Shown here: one piece after another, positions 1 to 7,167 of the stretch
Position numbering within the stretch: the first letter of the stretch is position 1
How the letters are laid out: the number at the start of each line of letters is the position of its first letter
The notes under the pieces: model-generated
What the model saw: the letters and a program-made list of their open reading frames with translations, nothing else
Databases searched by the model: none
What the model was told of the DNA's origin: nothing
Source of the DNA: Paenarthrobacter nitroguajacolicus
GTDB taxonomy: Bacteria; Actinomycetota; Actinomycetes; Actinomycetales; Micrococcaceae
DNA length: 64,000 bases
Assembly: GCF_007786235.1 (NCBI RefSeq)
Contig: NZ_VNFK01000019.1
Span: 1 to 64,000 of the forward strand
Direction: 5' to 3'
Program-made: the position numbers and the translations under genes

Positions 1-324
1 GAGCTCCAGGCCCCGTACGAGCTGGTCAAGGAAATCGCCGCGACCGGCAAGCTCCCCGTGGTGTTGTTCACTGCCGGTGGCATCGCGACCCCGGCTGATG
101 CTGCGATGATGATGCAGCTCGGTGCCGACGGCGTGTTTGTTGGTTCGGGGATCTTCAAGTCCGGCAACCCGGCAGAGCGTGCGGCCGCCGTCGTGAACGC
201 TACTGCCTACTATGACGATCCCGATGTCATCGCCAAGGTCTCCCGCGGCCTGGGCCAAGCAATGGTCGGCATCAACGTCGACGACATCCCCCAGCCCCAC
301 CGCCTCGCAGAACGCGGCTGGTAA
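1..324 (+). CDS. pdxS: PdxS, pyridoxal 5'-phosphate synthase lyase subunit (C-terminal part)
   Basis: The reading frame is open from base 1, so the start lies outside the window. The visible 107 residues carry the conserved end of the PdxS TIM barrel: the phosphate-binding stretch [29 protein letters not shown], and the usual C-terminus LAERGW. PdxS joins ribose 5-phosphate, glyceraldehyde 3-phosphate and ammonia to make the vitamin B6 cofactor; the ammonia normally comes from the glutaminase PdxT. No pdxT follows here: the next genes are a 74-residue unknown protein and a LysR gene on the other strand. Family assignment is very secure. Confidence 0.96.
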   Translation, partial: ELQAPYELVKEIAATGKLPVVLFTAGGIATPADAAMMMQLGADGVFVGSGIFKSGNPAERAAAVVNATAYYDDPDVIAKVSRGLGQAMVGINVDDIPQPHRLAERGW

Positions 325-329
325 GCGAA

Positions 330-554
330 ATGACGGACATTGGTCTGGTCAAAACCGTCCACGGCCGCGGCCTGCGCAAGGACTGGGCCCAGCTGACCGG
401 CCACACAGTGGAGGTGTGGTTACTGGGCGACCATATTCTTACCGGCGTCGTGGAGCAGGCCGCGGACGATGATTCCGTGCTGTGGATCGCGGCGGCGGGT
501 CCTTCCACCCGGAGGCTGTTCGATAAGTCGACGGGTTACCAGGTCTGGGCCTGA
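330..554 (+). CDS. Small hypothetical protein
   Basis: A 74-residue protein that starts five bases after the pdxS stop, so it is probably co-transcribed with it. The start has no strong Shine-Dalgarno sequence, which suggests coupling to pdxS translation. The sequence is soluble, with no signal peptide or membrane segment. A central stretch (HTVEVWLLGDHILTGVVEQA) looks like two beta strands of a small barrel. I do not recognise the family. It ends just before the convergent LysR gene. It could be a small PLP-synthase-associated protein, but nothing in the sequence proves that. Confidence 0.6.
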   Translation: MTDIGLVKTVHGRGLRKDWAQLTGHTVEVWLLGDHILTGVVEQAADDDSVLWIAAAGPSTRRLFDKSTGYQVWA

Positions 555-574
555 GGTACCAAGCCCTATGGACT

Positions 575-1507
575 TCACCGGTCGTCTTCGGGGCGGGCGG
601 CGAGGATTCGTTTGGCGCTGGTCTGCAGGATGCCCAATGACTCCTGAATCAGGGGCGAGGCAATGCTGCCCCTGCGGACTGCTGCCACGATGCGGCGCGC
701 GGGTTTCCCCTTGCCCGTAAGGCGTAGCCGCACCACATTCTCAGCGCTGTGCAGCGGCGCCAGCCGGGGCAACAGGCCAACGCCTAGCCCGGCCCCTACG
801 AACGCGATCTGGGTCTCCCATTCAACGGCTTCGTGGGCAATCCGCGGTGTTACCCCCACTGCCGTGAACGCCGCCGTGAACAACGAGTGGTAGGTGGACC
901 CGGCCGCCTCCGTGATCCAGGGTTCCGACGCCAGCTCTTCGAGTGTCACCGTTTGCCGTGAAGCCAAGGGATGGTCGGCGGGAATGATGACGTCCAGTGG
1001 ATCGTCGAGCAGGACCGTCTGCTCGAAGCGGGGGTCGTCCTCGCCGTAGGTATCGGACTGCATGGCAACAATGACTGCCAGATCGATCCGCTCTGCAACA
1101 AGCAGGTCGAAGCACCGAGACGGATTTGCCTCCAGGACCTGTACCTCCAGCTGGGGGCGGGTGGAGCGCAGCGTGGCGGCGAGCGGCGCGAGCAACTGGG
1201 CGGCCGCCGTCGAGAATCCGCCCAGGCCAAAATGGGACTGCACTTGGTCGCCGGCCTCCATTGCCGCGGCGCGCAGGCTTTCCCATTCGGCGATAAGTTT
1301 GTCCGATCCCGCCACCAGAAAGCGTCCTGTGGCGGTCAAACGCACGCCCCGGCCATCCTTGGTCAACAGTTGCATCCCCAGTACGCGCTGGAGTTCGCGC
1401 AGCTGCGCTGAGACGGCGGAGGGGGAGTATCCCGTGAGCTCGGCAGTGGCCCCCACGGTGCCGCATCTGGCGAACACCCGCAGTGTTATGAGCCTCTGAT
1501 CGATCAT
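575..1507 (-). CDS. LysR-family transcriptional regulator
   Basis: About 310 residues, the usual LysR length. The N-terminal winged helix is clear (residues 1-60: RLITLRVFARCGTVGATAEL, then SPSAVSAQLRELQRVLG). A periplasmic-binding-like effector domain fills the rest, with the LDDPLDVIIPADHPLA and GAGLGVGLLPRLA stretches typical of the family. I chose the ATG at 1507 (MIDQRL) because it gives the canonical LysR N-terminus; a GTG at 1522 would add five residues. It is divergent from the Rieske oxygenase gene, the classic arrangement for a LysR activator and its target, so it probably controls gbcAB in response to the substrate or product. This role is inference. Confidence 0.9.
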   Translation of the reverse strand: MIDQRLITLRVFARCGTVGATAELTGYSPSAVSAQLRELQRVLGMQLLTKDGRGVRLTATGRFLVAGSDKLIAEWESLRAAAMEAGDQVQSHFGLGGFSTAAAQLLAPLAATLRSTRPQLEVQVLEANPSRCFDLLVAERIDLAVIVAMQSDTYGEDDPRFEQTVLLDDPLDVIIPADHPLASRQTVTLEELASEPWITEAAGSTYHSLFTAAFTAVGVTPRIAHEAVEWETQIAFVGAGLGVGLLPRLAPLHSAENVVRLRLTGKGKPARRIVAAVRRGSIASPLIQESLGILQTSAKRILAARPEDDR

Positions 1508-1560
1508 GCACCTATCATGCACCCATTGCGCATGGTTATCTCCTAAATATTGCGCTTTTG

Positions 1561-1571
1561 TTGCAGTGCAA
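1561..1571. promoter_or_regulatory. Palindrome, possible LysR half-site
   Basis: The perfect palindrome TTGCA-G-TGCAA lies in the 170-bp divergent region between the LysR gene and gbcA. LysR proteins bind short interrupted dyads of the T-N11-A type, so this is a reasonable candidate. No clear -35/-10 pair was assigned. Confidence 0.35.
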
Positions 1572-1677
1572 ACGTCCCTAATCTCGTACTACGAAGACTT
1601 CGATAACGCCGCCTGCGACGATGCATCCGCGGCCCCCCAAGAACCCCAAACTTACCCAGCCTCCCGGGAGGAAACCC

Positions 1678-2982
1678 ATGACTGCTCCAGTGAACTCGCC
1701 CCTCAAATCACGCGGAAAACTCGCTTCGTCGTTGCCTGCTGAGCAGCTGGCGGAGATCAGCGCCCTGTTCGAGTTCCGACGCACCGGCTACTCCTTGGAT
1801 GCTCCCTTCTACACCGATCCCACGATCTTCAAGATCGACATGGAAGCAATTTTTGGCGAGCACTGGATTTTTGCCGGCAGCGTGGCCGAGCTGCCGGAGC
1901 CGGGGGACTACATCACGGTCGACTATGGGCCCTACTCCCTGATTGTGCTGCGCAACGACGATGGCGGCGTCAACGTCCTGCACAACGTTTGCCGCCACCG
2001 CGGCGCCCGCGTCCTCACTGAAGCCGCAGGGTCAACGGGAAACCTGGTCTGCGGCTACCACTCCTGGACCTACTCTCCCGAAGGTAACCTCATCCATGCT
2101 TCGGCTCCGGGGGAAACAAAGTTCGACAAGGGCTGCTTCGGCCTCAAGCGCGCCCACAGCCGCGTAGTGGCCGGACTGATCTTCGTCTGCATCGCCAACG
2201 AACCACCCACCGACTTCGACGAAACCTCAAAGATCTTCGAGCCGTACCTGGCGCCCCACGATCTGTCGAAGACGAAAGTGGCCTACCAGCAGAACATCAT
2301 CGAAGAGGGCAACTGGAAGCTCGTCATGGAGAACAACCGTGAGTGCTACCACTGTGACGGACACCCGGAGCTCGCCTGTTCGCTCTTTCCCACCTGGGGA
2401 CTGACGGAGGGCCTGATCCCGGCGCACCTCGAAGAAGTGTGGGACCGCAACAAGGAAGCCCAGTCCTCGCTCGAGGAGCGTTGCCGCCGCTATGGCCTGC
2501 CCTACGAGGTGGTCGAGGAGCTCGACACCCGTATCGCCGGAATCCGTATCTCACGTGAATCCCTCGACGGCGAGGGCGAATCGTTCTCGGCCGATGGGCG
2601 CAGGCTCTCCAAGAAGCTGCTCGGTGACCTGCCGGACTTCCGCCTTGGCCGTTGCTCGATGCACCTCCAGCCCAACAGCTGGTTCCACTTCCAGAGCGAT
2701 CACGTCATCACGTTTGGCGTTTTCCCGGTCAACGAACACCAGACGCTTGTACGCACCACCTGGCTGGTAGCCGACGATGCCGTAGAAGGCGTTGACTACG
2801 ACCTGGACAAACTCACCTACACCTGGAAGCAGACGAACCTGCAGGACAAGGCGTTCGTGGAGTTGTGCCAGACCGGCGCCGGCAGCCCCGCCTACGAGCC
2901 CGGCCCGTACATGAAGAGCGAGTACCAGGTGGAGGCGTTCATCAACTGGTACGTGCAGCGCGTCCAGGAGCACTTGGCATGA
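1678..2982 (+). CDS. gbcA: Rieske non-haem iron oxygenase, glycine betaine monooxygenase type (GbcA-like)
   Basis: 434 residues. The Rieske cluster ligands are visible: C105-x-H107 and C125-x2-H128. The mononuclear iron site is ENNRECYHCDGHPEL, with H225 and H229 and a bridging E222. The ending (YQVEAFINWYVQRVQEHL) matches the GbcA/stachydrine-demethylase group rather than ring-hydroxylating dioxygenases. Enzymes of this group remove a methyl group from quaternary amines such as glycine betaine, releasing formaldehyde. The start at 1678 follows GGGAGG at a good distance; the longer open frame lacks such a site. The stop overlaps the reductase start (ATGA). The neighbouring formaldehyde-fixing genes support an N-demethylase role. 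Carnitine, stachydrine or another betaine remain possible substrates. Confidence 0.85.
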   Translation: MTAPVNSPLKSRGKLASSLPAEQLAEISALFEFRRTGYSLDAPFYTDPTIFKIDMEAIFGEHWIFAGSVAELPEPGDYITVDYGPYSLIVLRNDDGGVNVLHNVCRHRGARVLTEAAGSTGNLVCGYHSWTYSPEGNLIHASAPGETKFDKGCFGLKRAHSRVVAGLIFVCIANEPPTDFDETSKIFEPYLAPHDLSKTKVAYQQNIIEEGNWKLVMENNRECYHCDGHPELACSLFPTWGLTEGLIPAHLEEVWDRNKEAQSSLEERCRRYGLPYEVVEELDTRIAGIRISRESLDGEGESFSADGRRLSKKLLGDLPDFRLGRCSMHLQPNSWFHFQSDHVITFGVFPVNEHQTLVRTTWLVADDAVEGVDYDLDKLTYTWKQTNLQDKAFVELCQTGAGSPAYEPGPYMKSEYQVEAFINWYVQRVQEHLA

Positions 2983-4388
2983 TTGAACTCCTCACCGAGA
3001 CGGCAGTCCAGGAGCCACAGCGCATTCGCGGTCTTGAGATGCCCTGGAACAGGGTGATGGGCAGCACCGAGGCGCCGGCCCGGGCTGCCCGTGCATTGGG
3101 CCCCTGGCATCCCCAGGAGTTCATGGCCGAATGCGTGGAGACCGTTCCCGAGTCGGGCGGCTTGATGACTTTCGTGTTCCGCCGCTGCGATGGTGCGCCC
3201 CTGGCGTTCCGTGCGGGCCAGTACGTCAATGTCGCTTTCCCGGTGAACGGCGAGGACCAGGACCCGGTGGACCGCAGCTATTCGCTGTCCAGTTCCCCCA
3301 CCGAGCCGTGGACCTTCAACATCAGCGTCAAACGCGACCCCACCGGACTGGTTTCACCGTGGGTGCACCAGAACGTCAAACCGGGCACTGTGCTGGAGAT
3401 GCTGGGACCGGTAGGCGCATTCCACCTACCCGATGCCGACCGGCGGGCGCGGTATCTCCTCCTGGCCGCCGGCGCAGGCATCACCCCCATCATGTCCATG
3501 GTCCGGACCATCCACTCCCTGCCCGGACATGCCGACGTCGTGGTGCTCTACCACGGAGCGGAGGCTGGAGGCTTTGCCTTCCACAAGGAGCTGGCCTACA
3601 TCGCCTCCGTGGACTCGCGCATCAGGGTCTTCTACTCACTGGGCGACCGCAACAAACCCGAGGGGTGGGAAGGGCTCAGCGGAAGGCTGACGGCAGCCAT
3701 GCTGGATGAAGTGGCCCCGGATGCCAACGGGCGCCAGGTCTATGCCTGCGGCCCCGAGGGTTACTTGAATACCGCCACCGAGCTCCTGGGGAAGGTTGGC
3801 GTTGACGACACCTCCATTTACATGGAGTTCTTCTCAGGAGATCGTCAGACGCTCCTTGAATACCAGGCGGAGCTGGCGCTCGCAGTGGACATTGCCGAAG
3901 AAATTGCCGAGGAAATCGCCGATTCCGCCGAGGACTACTACGAAAGCCAGCCCGCAGCGTTCGGACTCTACGAGCCCGGCTACGACGCTGAGGGGCCCCT
4001 GAAGGCCACAGGTTTGCCGCTGGAAACCGTCGACCCGGACGTGGCCGAAGCGTCCGACGGCGGTTCGGCTGCGGAAGCGGAAGCAGCGCCACCCGATGCT
4101 TCGAGCTTTGAAACAGTCGGAACGGGTAGCCTCACCCTGTCCTTCATGCGCACCGGCATTAATGTGCGGATCGACCCCACCGAGCACATCCTGGGTCCGG
4201 CCCAGCGTGCGGGCGTTCGGATCGGCGCGAACTGCAAGGAGGGCATGTGCGGCTCCTGCAAGGTGGTCAAGCTGTCCGGAGAGGTCGACATGAACCACCA
4301 GGGCGGAATCCGGGCGCGGGAAATCGATGCGGGCAAGTTCCTGCCCTGCTGTTCCACCGCGCAGACTGACATGGTGATCGACGCCTAG
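2979..4388 (+). CDS. gbcB: Ferredoxin reductase of the Rieske monooxygenase (GbcB-like)
   Basis: 469 residues. The order is a ferredoxin-NADP reductase-type FAD domain (RSYSLSS flavin motif at about residue 99), an NAD domain (AAGAGITPIMSMVR, then CGPEGY), and a C-terminal plant-type 2Fe-2S ferredoxin with Cys 419, 424, 427 and 457/458. It passes electrons from NAD(P)H to the Rieske oxygenase upstream. The ATG overlaps the oxygenase stop, so the two are translationally coupled. A long acidic linker of roughly 80-90 residues (rich in E, A and D, about residues 295-380) separates the reductase and ferredoxin parts and is longer than I expect for this family. The partner assignment is strong because of the overlap. 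Confidence 0.87.
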   Translation: MIELLTETAVQEPQRIRGLEMPWNRVMGSTEAPARAARALGPWHPQEFMAECVETVPESGGLMTFVFRRCDGAPLAFRAGQYVNVAFPVNGEDQDPVDRSYSLSSSPTEPWTFNISVKRDPTGLVSPWVHQNVKPGTVLEMLGPVGAFHLPDADRRARYLLLAAGAGITPIMSMVRTIHSLPGHADVVVLYHGAEAGGFAFHKELAYIASVDSRIRVFYSLGDRNKPEGWEGLSGRLTAAMLDEVAPDANGRQVYACGPEGYLNTATELLGKVGVDDTSIYMEFFSGDRQTLLEYQAELALAVDIAEEIAEEIADSAEDYYESQPAAFGLYEPGYDAEGPLKATGLPLETVDPDVAEASDGGSAAEAEAAPPDASSFETVGTGSLTLSFMRTGINVRIDPTEHILGPAQRAGVRIGANCKEGMCGSCKVVKLSGEVDMNHQGGIRAREIDAGKFLPCCSTAQTDMVIDA

Positions 4389-4404
4389 CCGCTATTCGGG
4401 TGCT

Positions 4405-4418
4405 CCGGTCAAAACCGG
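4405..4418. terminator. Small hairpin between convergent genes
   Basis: CCGGT-caaa-ACCGG forms a compact hairpin between the gbcB stop and the LuxR-gene stop, nested in a wider CTCCGGT/ACCGGAG pairing (4403-4430). It could end transcription from both sides, but no T tract follows. Confidence 0.35.
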
Positions 4419-4421
4419 CGA

Positions 4422-5753
4422 CTACCGGAGTCCCGCACTGTGGGCCAACGCAATGGCCTCGGTGCGGGACCGGACGTCCAGCTTCCGGAAAAGATTCCGG
4501 AGGTGGAACTTGACAGTGTTTTCGCTGATGCCAAGGTCCGTGGCAATAGTGCGGTTGCGCTGGCCGGCGGCCAGCAACTGAAGGACCTCAAGTTCCCTGG
4601 AAGCCAAGCCCCACTCAGCGACATCCCCTGCGGGAGTCGGCGGCGGATCCAAAGGCAGGACCACGGAGATGTCGGCGCCCCACCCCTGCATGATGTCCAC
4701 GCTCATGGTCCCGTCCACGGCCTGCACACGTTGCAGCAACCGTTCAAGGGTGGGTGCTGCAGGGGAAAGCTCCCCACCGCCGTCATCCCTGACGTTGATC
4801 AGCAGGTTCTCGCCATCACAGTCCCACTGTGTCCGGACCCGATGGACATTGGACTGTTCGGCGATGGCCAGGACCAAACCGCGAACCACAGCCCTGGCGG
4901 CGTGGGCCACCTCGCCGGGCAGGGCCCTTCCCTTGGCGGGCGGCTCGACGAACTGGATGTCGATGTTGCTGAAGTGCATGAGTGGCCGCAGGTCCTCCCG
5001 AAGCCTTTCGAAGGCCGTGGCAACAGGCTCTTCCACGAGATTGCTGGTGCGGTCGTTGAGCGTTCGGAGGCCCACCAAGGCCTTGACGGTCACATCGGTC
5101 ACCAATGTGCGGGCAGCGTGATCGTCCAGGGAGTTCGACCGAAGGGCCGCCAGAACCGTCTCCAAAGTTGTCGAGTGCTGGTCCACCAGCTCGCCGGTGA
5201 CGCGGACACGCTCCGCTGATGCGGCCCGGGACTCCAGGAGATACGACGGCGGCGCGTCGCTGACCTTCTCTTGGATGCGCGCCGCTGCCAGCCGCCAAAA
5301 GTAGTTCACCATCCGTAGTGCTGCGCTGTCCGTATCCGCAGCCGCGTTCGCCGGCGCTGGAGCGGGATCGGTAAGGACCAGCAGGGCGTTGCTTGGTGCG
5401 TAGCGGAAGGCCAGGACTTCCCGTTCCTGGCCTCCAATGACAGCGGGCCCCCGCCACGGTCCTTCACCTTCCAGCGCGGCACGTAACCGGTCCAGTTCCG
5501 GAATGGAGACCCGGCTGACGATGTCCTCCGCACCGGCTTTCTTCTGCGGGCGACCCGTGCAGTCCTCAGTGAAGATCACCAGGGAGCTCGACGCCAGGAA
5601 CGGAAGAGTGGCGGTGCGGAGCTCTTCGGCGATCCGCATCAAGGGTGCGGTGGTCAAGGACGCAATGGCGTCCAGCAGGGGCCACGGGAGGTCGTGGCCG
5701 GAGGGCTTGATGCTGACATGCGGCGCCGGCTGGGCATCGGTGGGCTGGGACAT
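4422..5753 (-). CDS. LuxR-type regulator with a histidine-kinase-like ATPase domain
   Basis: 443 residues. The first half looks like a GAF-like sensing region followed by a helical segment. Residues of about 250-365 resemble the ATP-binding domain of NarX/LiaS-type kinases ([11 protein letters not shown], then [14 protein letters not shown] and [12 protein letters not shown]). The end (from about residue 380) is a LuxR helix-turn-helix: [14 protein letters not shown], then [16 protein letters not shown]. No receiver domain is present and no phosphorylated His box is obvious. It is divergent from hxlB and convergent with gbcB, so it sits between the demethylase and formaldehyde-fixation genes and may control either. 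Members of this fused type are poorly characterised; signal and mechanism are unknown. Confidence 0.85.
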   Translation of the reverse strand: MSQPTDAQPAPHVSIKPSGHDLPWPLLDAIASLTTAPLMRIAEELRTATLPFLASSSLVIFTEDCTGRPQKKAGAEDIVSRVSIPELDRLRAALEGEGPWRGPAVIGGQEREVLAFRYAPSNALLVLTDPAPAPANAAADTDSAALRMVNYFWRLAAARIQEKVSDAPPSYLLESRAASAERVRVTGELVDQHSTTLETVLAALRSNSLDDHAARTLVTDVTVKALVGLRTLNDRTSNLVEEPVATAFERLREDLRPLMHFSNIDIQFVEPPAKGRALPGEVAHAARAVVRGLVLAIAEQSNVHRVRTQWDCDGENLLINVRDDGGGELSPAAPTLERLLQRVQAVDGTMSVDIMQGWGADISVVLPLDPPPTPAGDVAEWGLASRELEVLQLLAAGQRNRTIATDLGISENTVKFHLRNLFRKLDVRSRTEAIALAHSAGLR

Positions 5754-5792
5754 AACACCAGCCTAGAGGCGTCTCTTCGCATTGACTACCCA

Positions 5793-5816
5793 AAAGGATG
5801 GTCAGAACCGTCCTTT
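5793..5816. promoter_or_regulatory. Inverted repeat in the LuxR/hxlB divergent region
   Basis: Ten-base arms AAAGGATGGT and ACCGTCCTTT (one mismatch) flank a 4-base centre. It lies about 40 bp before the LuxR start and 85 bp before hxlB. It is a good candidate operator for the LuxR-type regulator; the binding protein is inferred. Confidence 0.45.
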
Positions 5817-5901
5817 CTTGGCGTTACTCCCACCCGATTCACTCGAAAGAATGAGGACGTAGCCCATTGATGGGAGCAGAACCTACCCGCGAGGAGTGAA
5901 A

Positions 5902-6495
5902 GTGAATGTCACCGCAGAAGCAACAACAACCGTCAGCCACAGCGACGTAGCCGGCAACGCCTCCCTGATCCTTGGCGAGCTTGCGGAGGTTGCAGCCGGC
6001 GTTGACTACGGCCAGGTGGCACATCTGGCCATCAGGATCCGAGAGGCTGACCGGGTTTTCCTGGCTGGAGCCGGCCGGAGCGGGTTGGTGTTGAGGATGG
6101 CAGCCATGCGCCTCATGCACCTTGGCAAGACAGTACATGTTGCCGGCGACACCACAACGCCTGCCATCCGGGCAGGGGATTTGCTGGTGGTCGCTTCCGG
6201 TTCGGGTACTACGTCCGGCGTTGTGAAGGCAGCTCAAACCGCCCTCGCCGCCGAGGCCCAGGTATCTGCCATCACTACCAACTCCGCTTCTCCCTTGGCC
6301 GGCCTCGCCGATTCCGTGGTGGTTATCCCCGCTGCACAGAAGACGGATCACGGCTCCGATGTTTCCCGGCAGTACTCCGGCAGCCTCTTCGAACAGTCCC
6401 TTTTCCTGGTAACCGAGGCCGTCTTCCACACTCTCTGGGAGGCCACGGATGAACCAGCCGAGCAGCTGTGGTTGCGCCACGCCAACCTCGAATAA
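5902..6495 (+). CDS. hxlB: 6-phospho-3-hexuloisomerase
   Basis: About 197 residues, the usual size of this SIS-domain isomerase. Signature stretches are FLAGAGRSGLVLRMAAMRLMHLG, VASGSGTTSG and the C-terminal QYSGSLFEQSLFLV, which are typical of PHI enzymes. It turns 3-hexulose 6-phosphate into fructose 6-phosphate, the second step of formaldehyde fixation by the RuMP pathway. I prefer the GTG at 5902, which has GAGGA six bases upstream; a GTG at 5896 is directly against that site and is less likely. It is followed after 48 bp by hxlA, the enzyme of the first step, so the operon is hxlB-hxlA. Confidence 0.93.
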   Translation: MNVTAEATTTVSHSDVAGNASLILGELAEVAAGVDYGQVAHLAIRIREADRVFLAGAGRSGLVLRMAAMRLMHLGKTVHVAGDTTTPAIRAGDLLVVASGSGTTSGVVKAAQTALAAEAQVSAITTNSASPLAGLADSVVVIPAAQKTDHGSDVSRQYSGSLFEQSLFLVTEAVFHTLWEATDEPAEQLWLRHANLE

Positions 6496-6543
6496 AACCC
6501 CTTGTTTTCCGCCTCCAACCCCGCAAAAGAAAGAACCAACACC

Positions 6544-7167
6544 ATGAAACTGCAAGTCGCACTCGACCTCCTGACCACCGAAGCAGCCCTGGAACTGGCC
6601 GGCAAAGTGGCCGAGCACGTGGACATCATCGAGTTGGGCACGCCGCTGATCAAGGCCGAAGGCCTCTCCGCCGTCACCGCCATCAAGGAAGCACACCCCA
6701 CCAAGATCGTCTTCGCGGACATGAAGACCATGGATGCCGGTGAACTGGAAGCCGAGATCGCCTTCAAGGCCGGTGCAGACCTGGTGTCCGTGCTCGGAAC
6801 GGCGGACGACTCCACCATCGCCGGTGCCGTCAAGGCAGCGCAGTCCCACAACAAGGGCATCGTCGTGGACCTGATTGGCGTCGCTGACAAGGTCACCCGC
6901 GCCAAGGAAGCCCGCGTCCTCGGGGCCAAGTTCATCGAGTTCCACGCCGGTCTGGACGAGCAAGCGCAGCCGGGCTACGACCTGCGTGGACTGCTCAACG
7001 CCGGTGAAGAAGCCCGTGTTCCGTTCTCTGTTGCCGGTGGCGTCAACGTCTCAACCATTGCGGCCGTGCAGTTGGCGGGCGCCGACGTCGCAGTAGCCGG
7101 CAGTGCGATCTACAGCGCCGCCGATCCGGAGCTGGCCGCGAAGGAACTCAAAGCCGCCATCCAGTAA
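6544..7167 (+). CDS. hxlA: 3-hexulose-6-phosphate synthase
   Basis: 207 residues of the orotidine-monophosphate-decarboxylase-like barrel. Seen: MKLQVALDLL at the start, ELGTPLIKAEG, FADMKTMDAGE (catalytic Asp-Lys-x-x-Asp), EFHAGLDEQ, and VAGGVN with GADVAVAGSAIY for phosphate binding. It condenses formaldehyde with ribulose 5-phosphate. In non-methylotrophs the pair serves formaldehyde detoxification, which fits a neighbouring N-demethylase that releases formaldehyde. The ATG follows an AAAGAAAG-type ribosome site. The last 20 bases overlap the end of the convergent debranching-enzyme gene. Confidence 0.95.
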   Translation: MKLQVALDLLTTEAALELAGKVAEHVDIIELGTPLIKAEGLSAVTAIKEAHPTKIVFADMKTMDAGELEAEIAFKAGADLVSVLGTADDSTIAGAVKAAQSHNKGIVVDLIGVADKVTRAKEARVLGAKFIEFHAGLDEQAQPGYDLRGLLNAGEEARVPFSVAGGVNVSTIAAVQLAGADVAVAGSAIYSAADPELAAKELKAAIQ

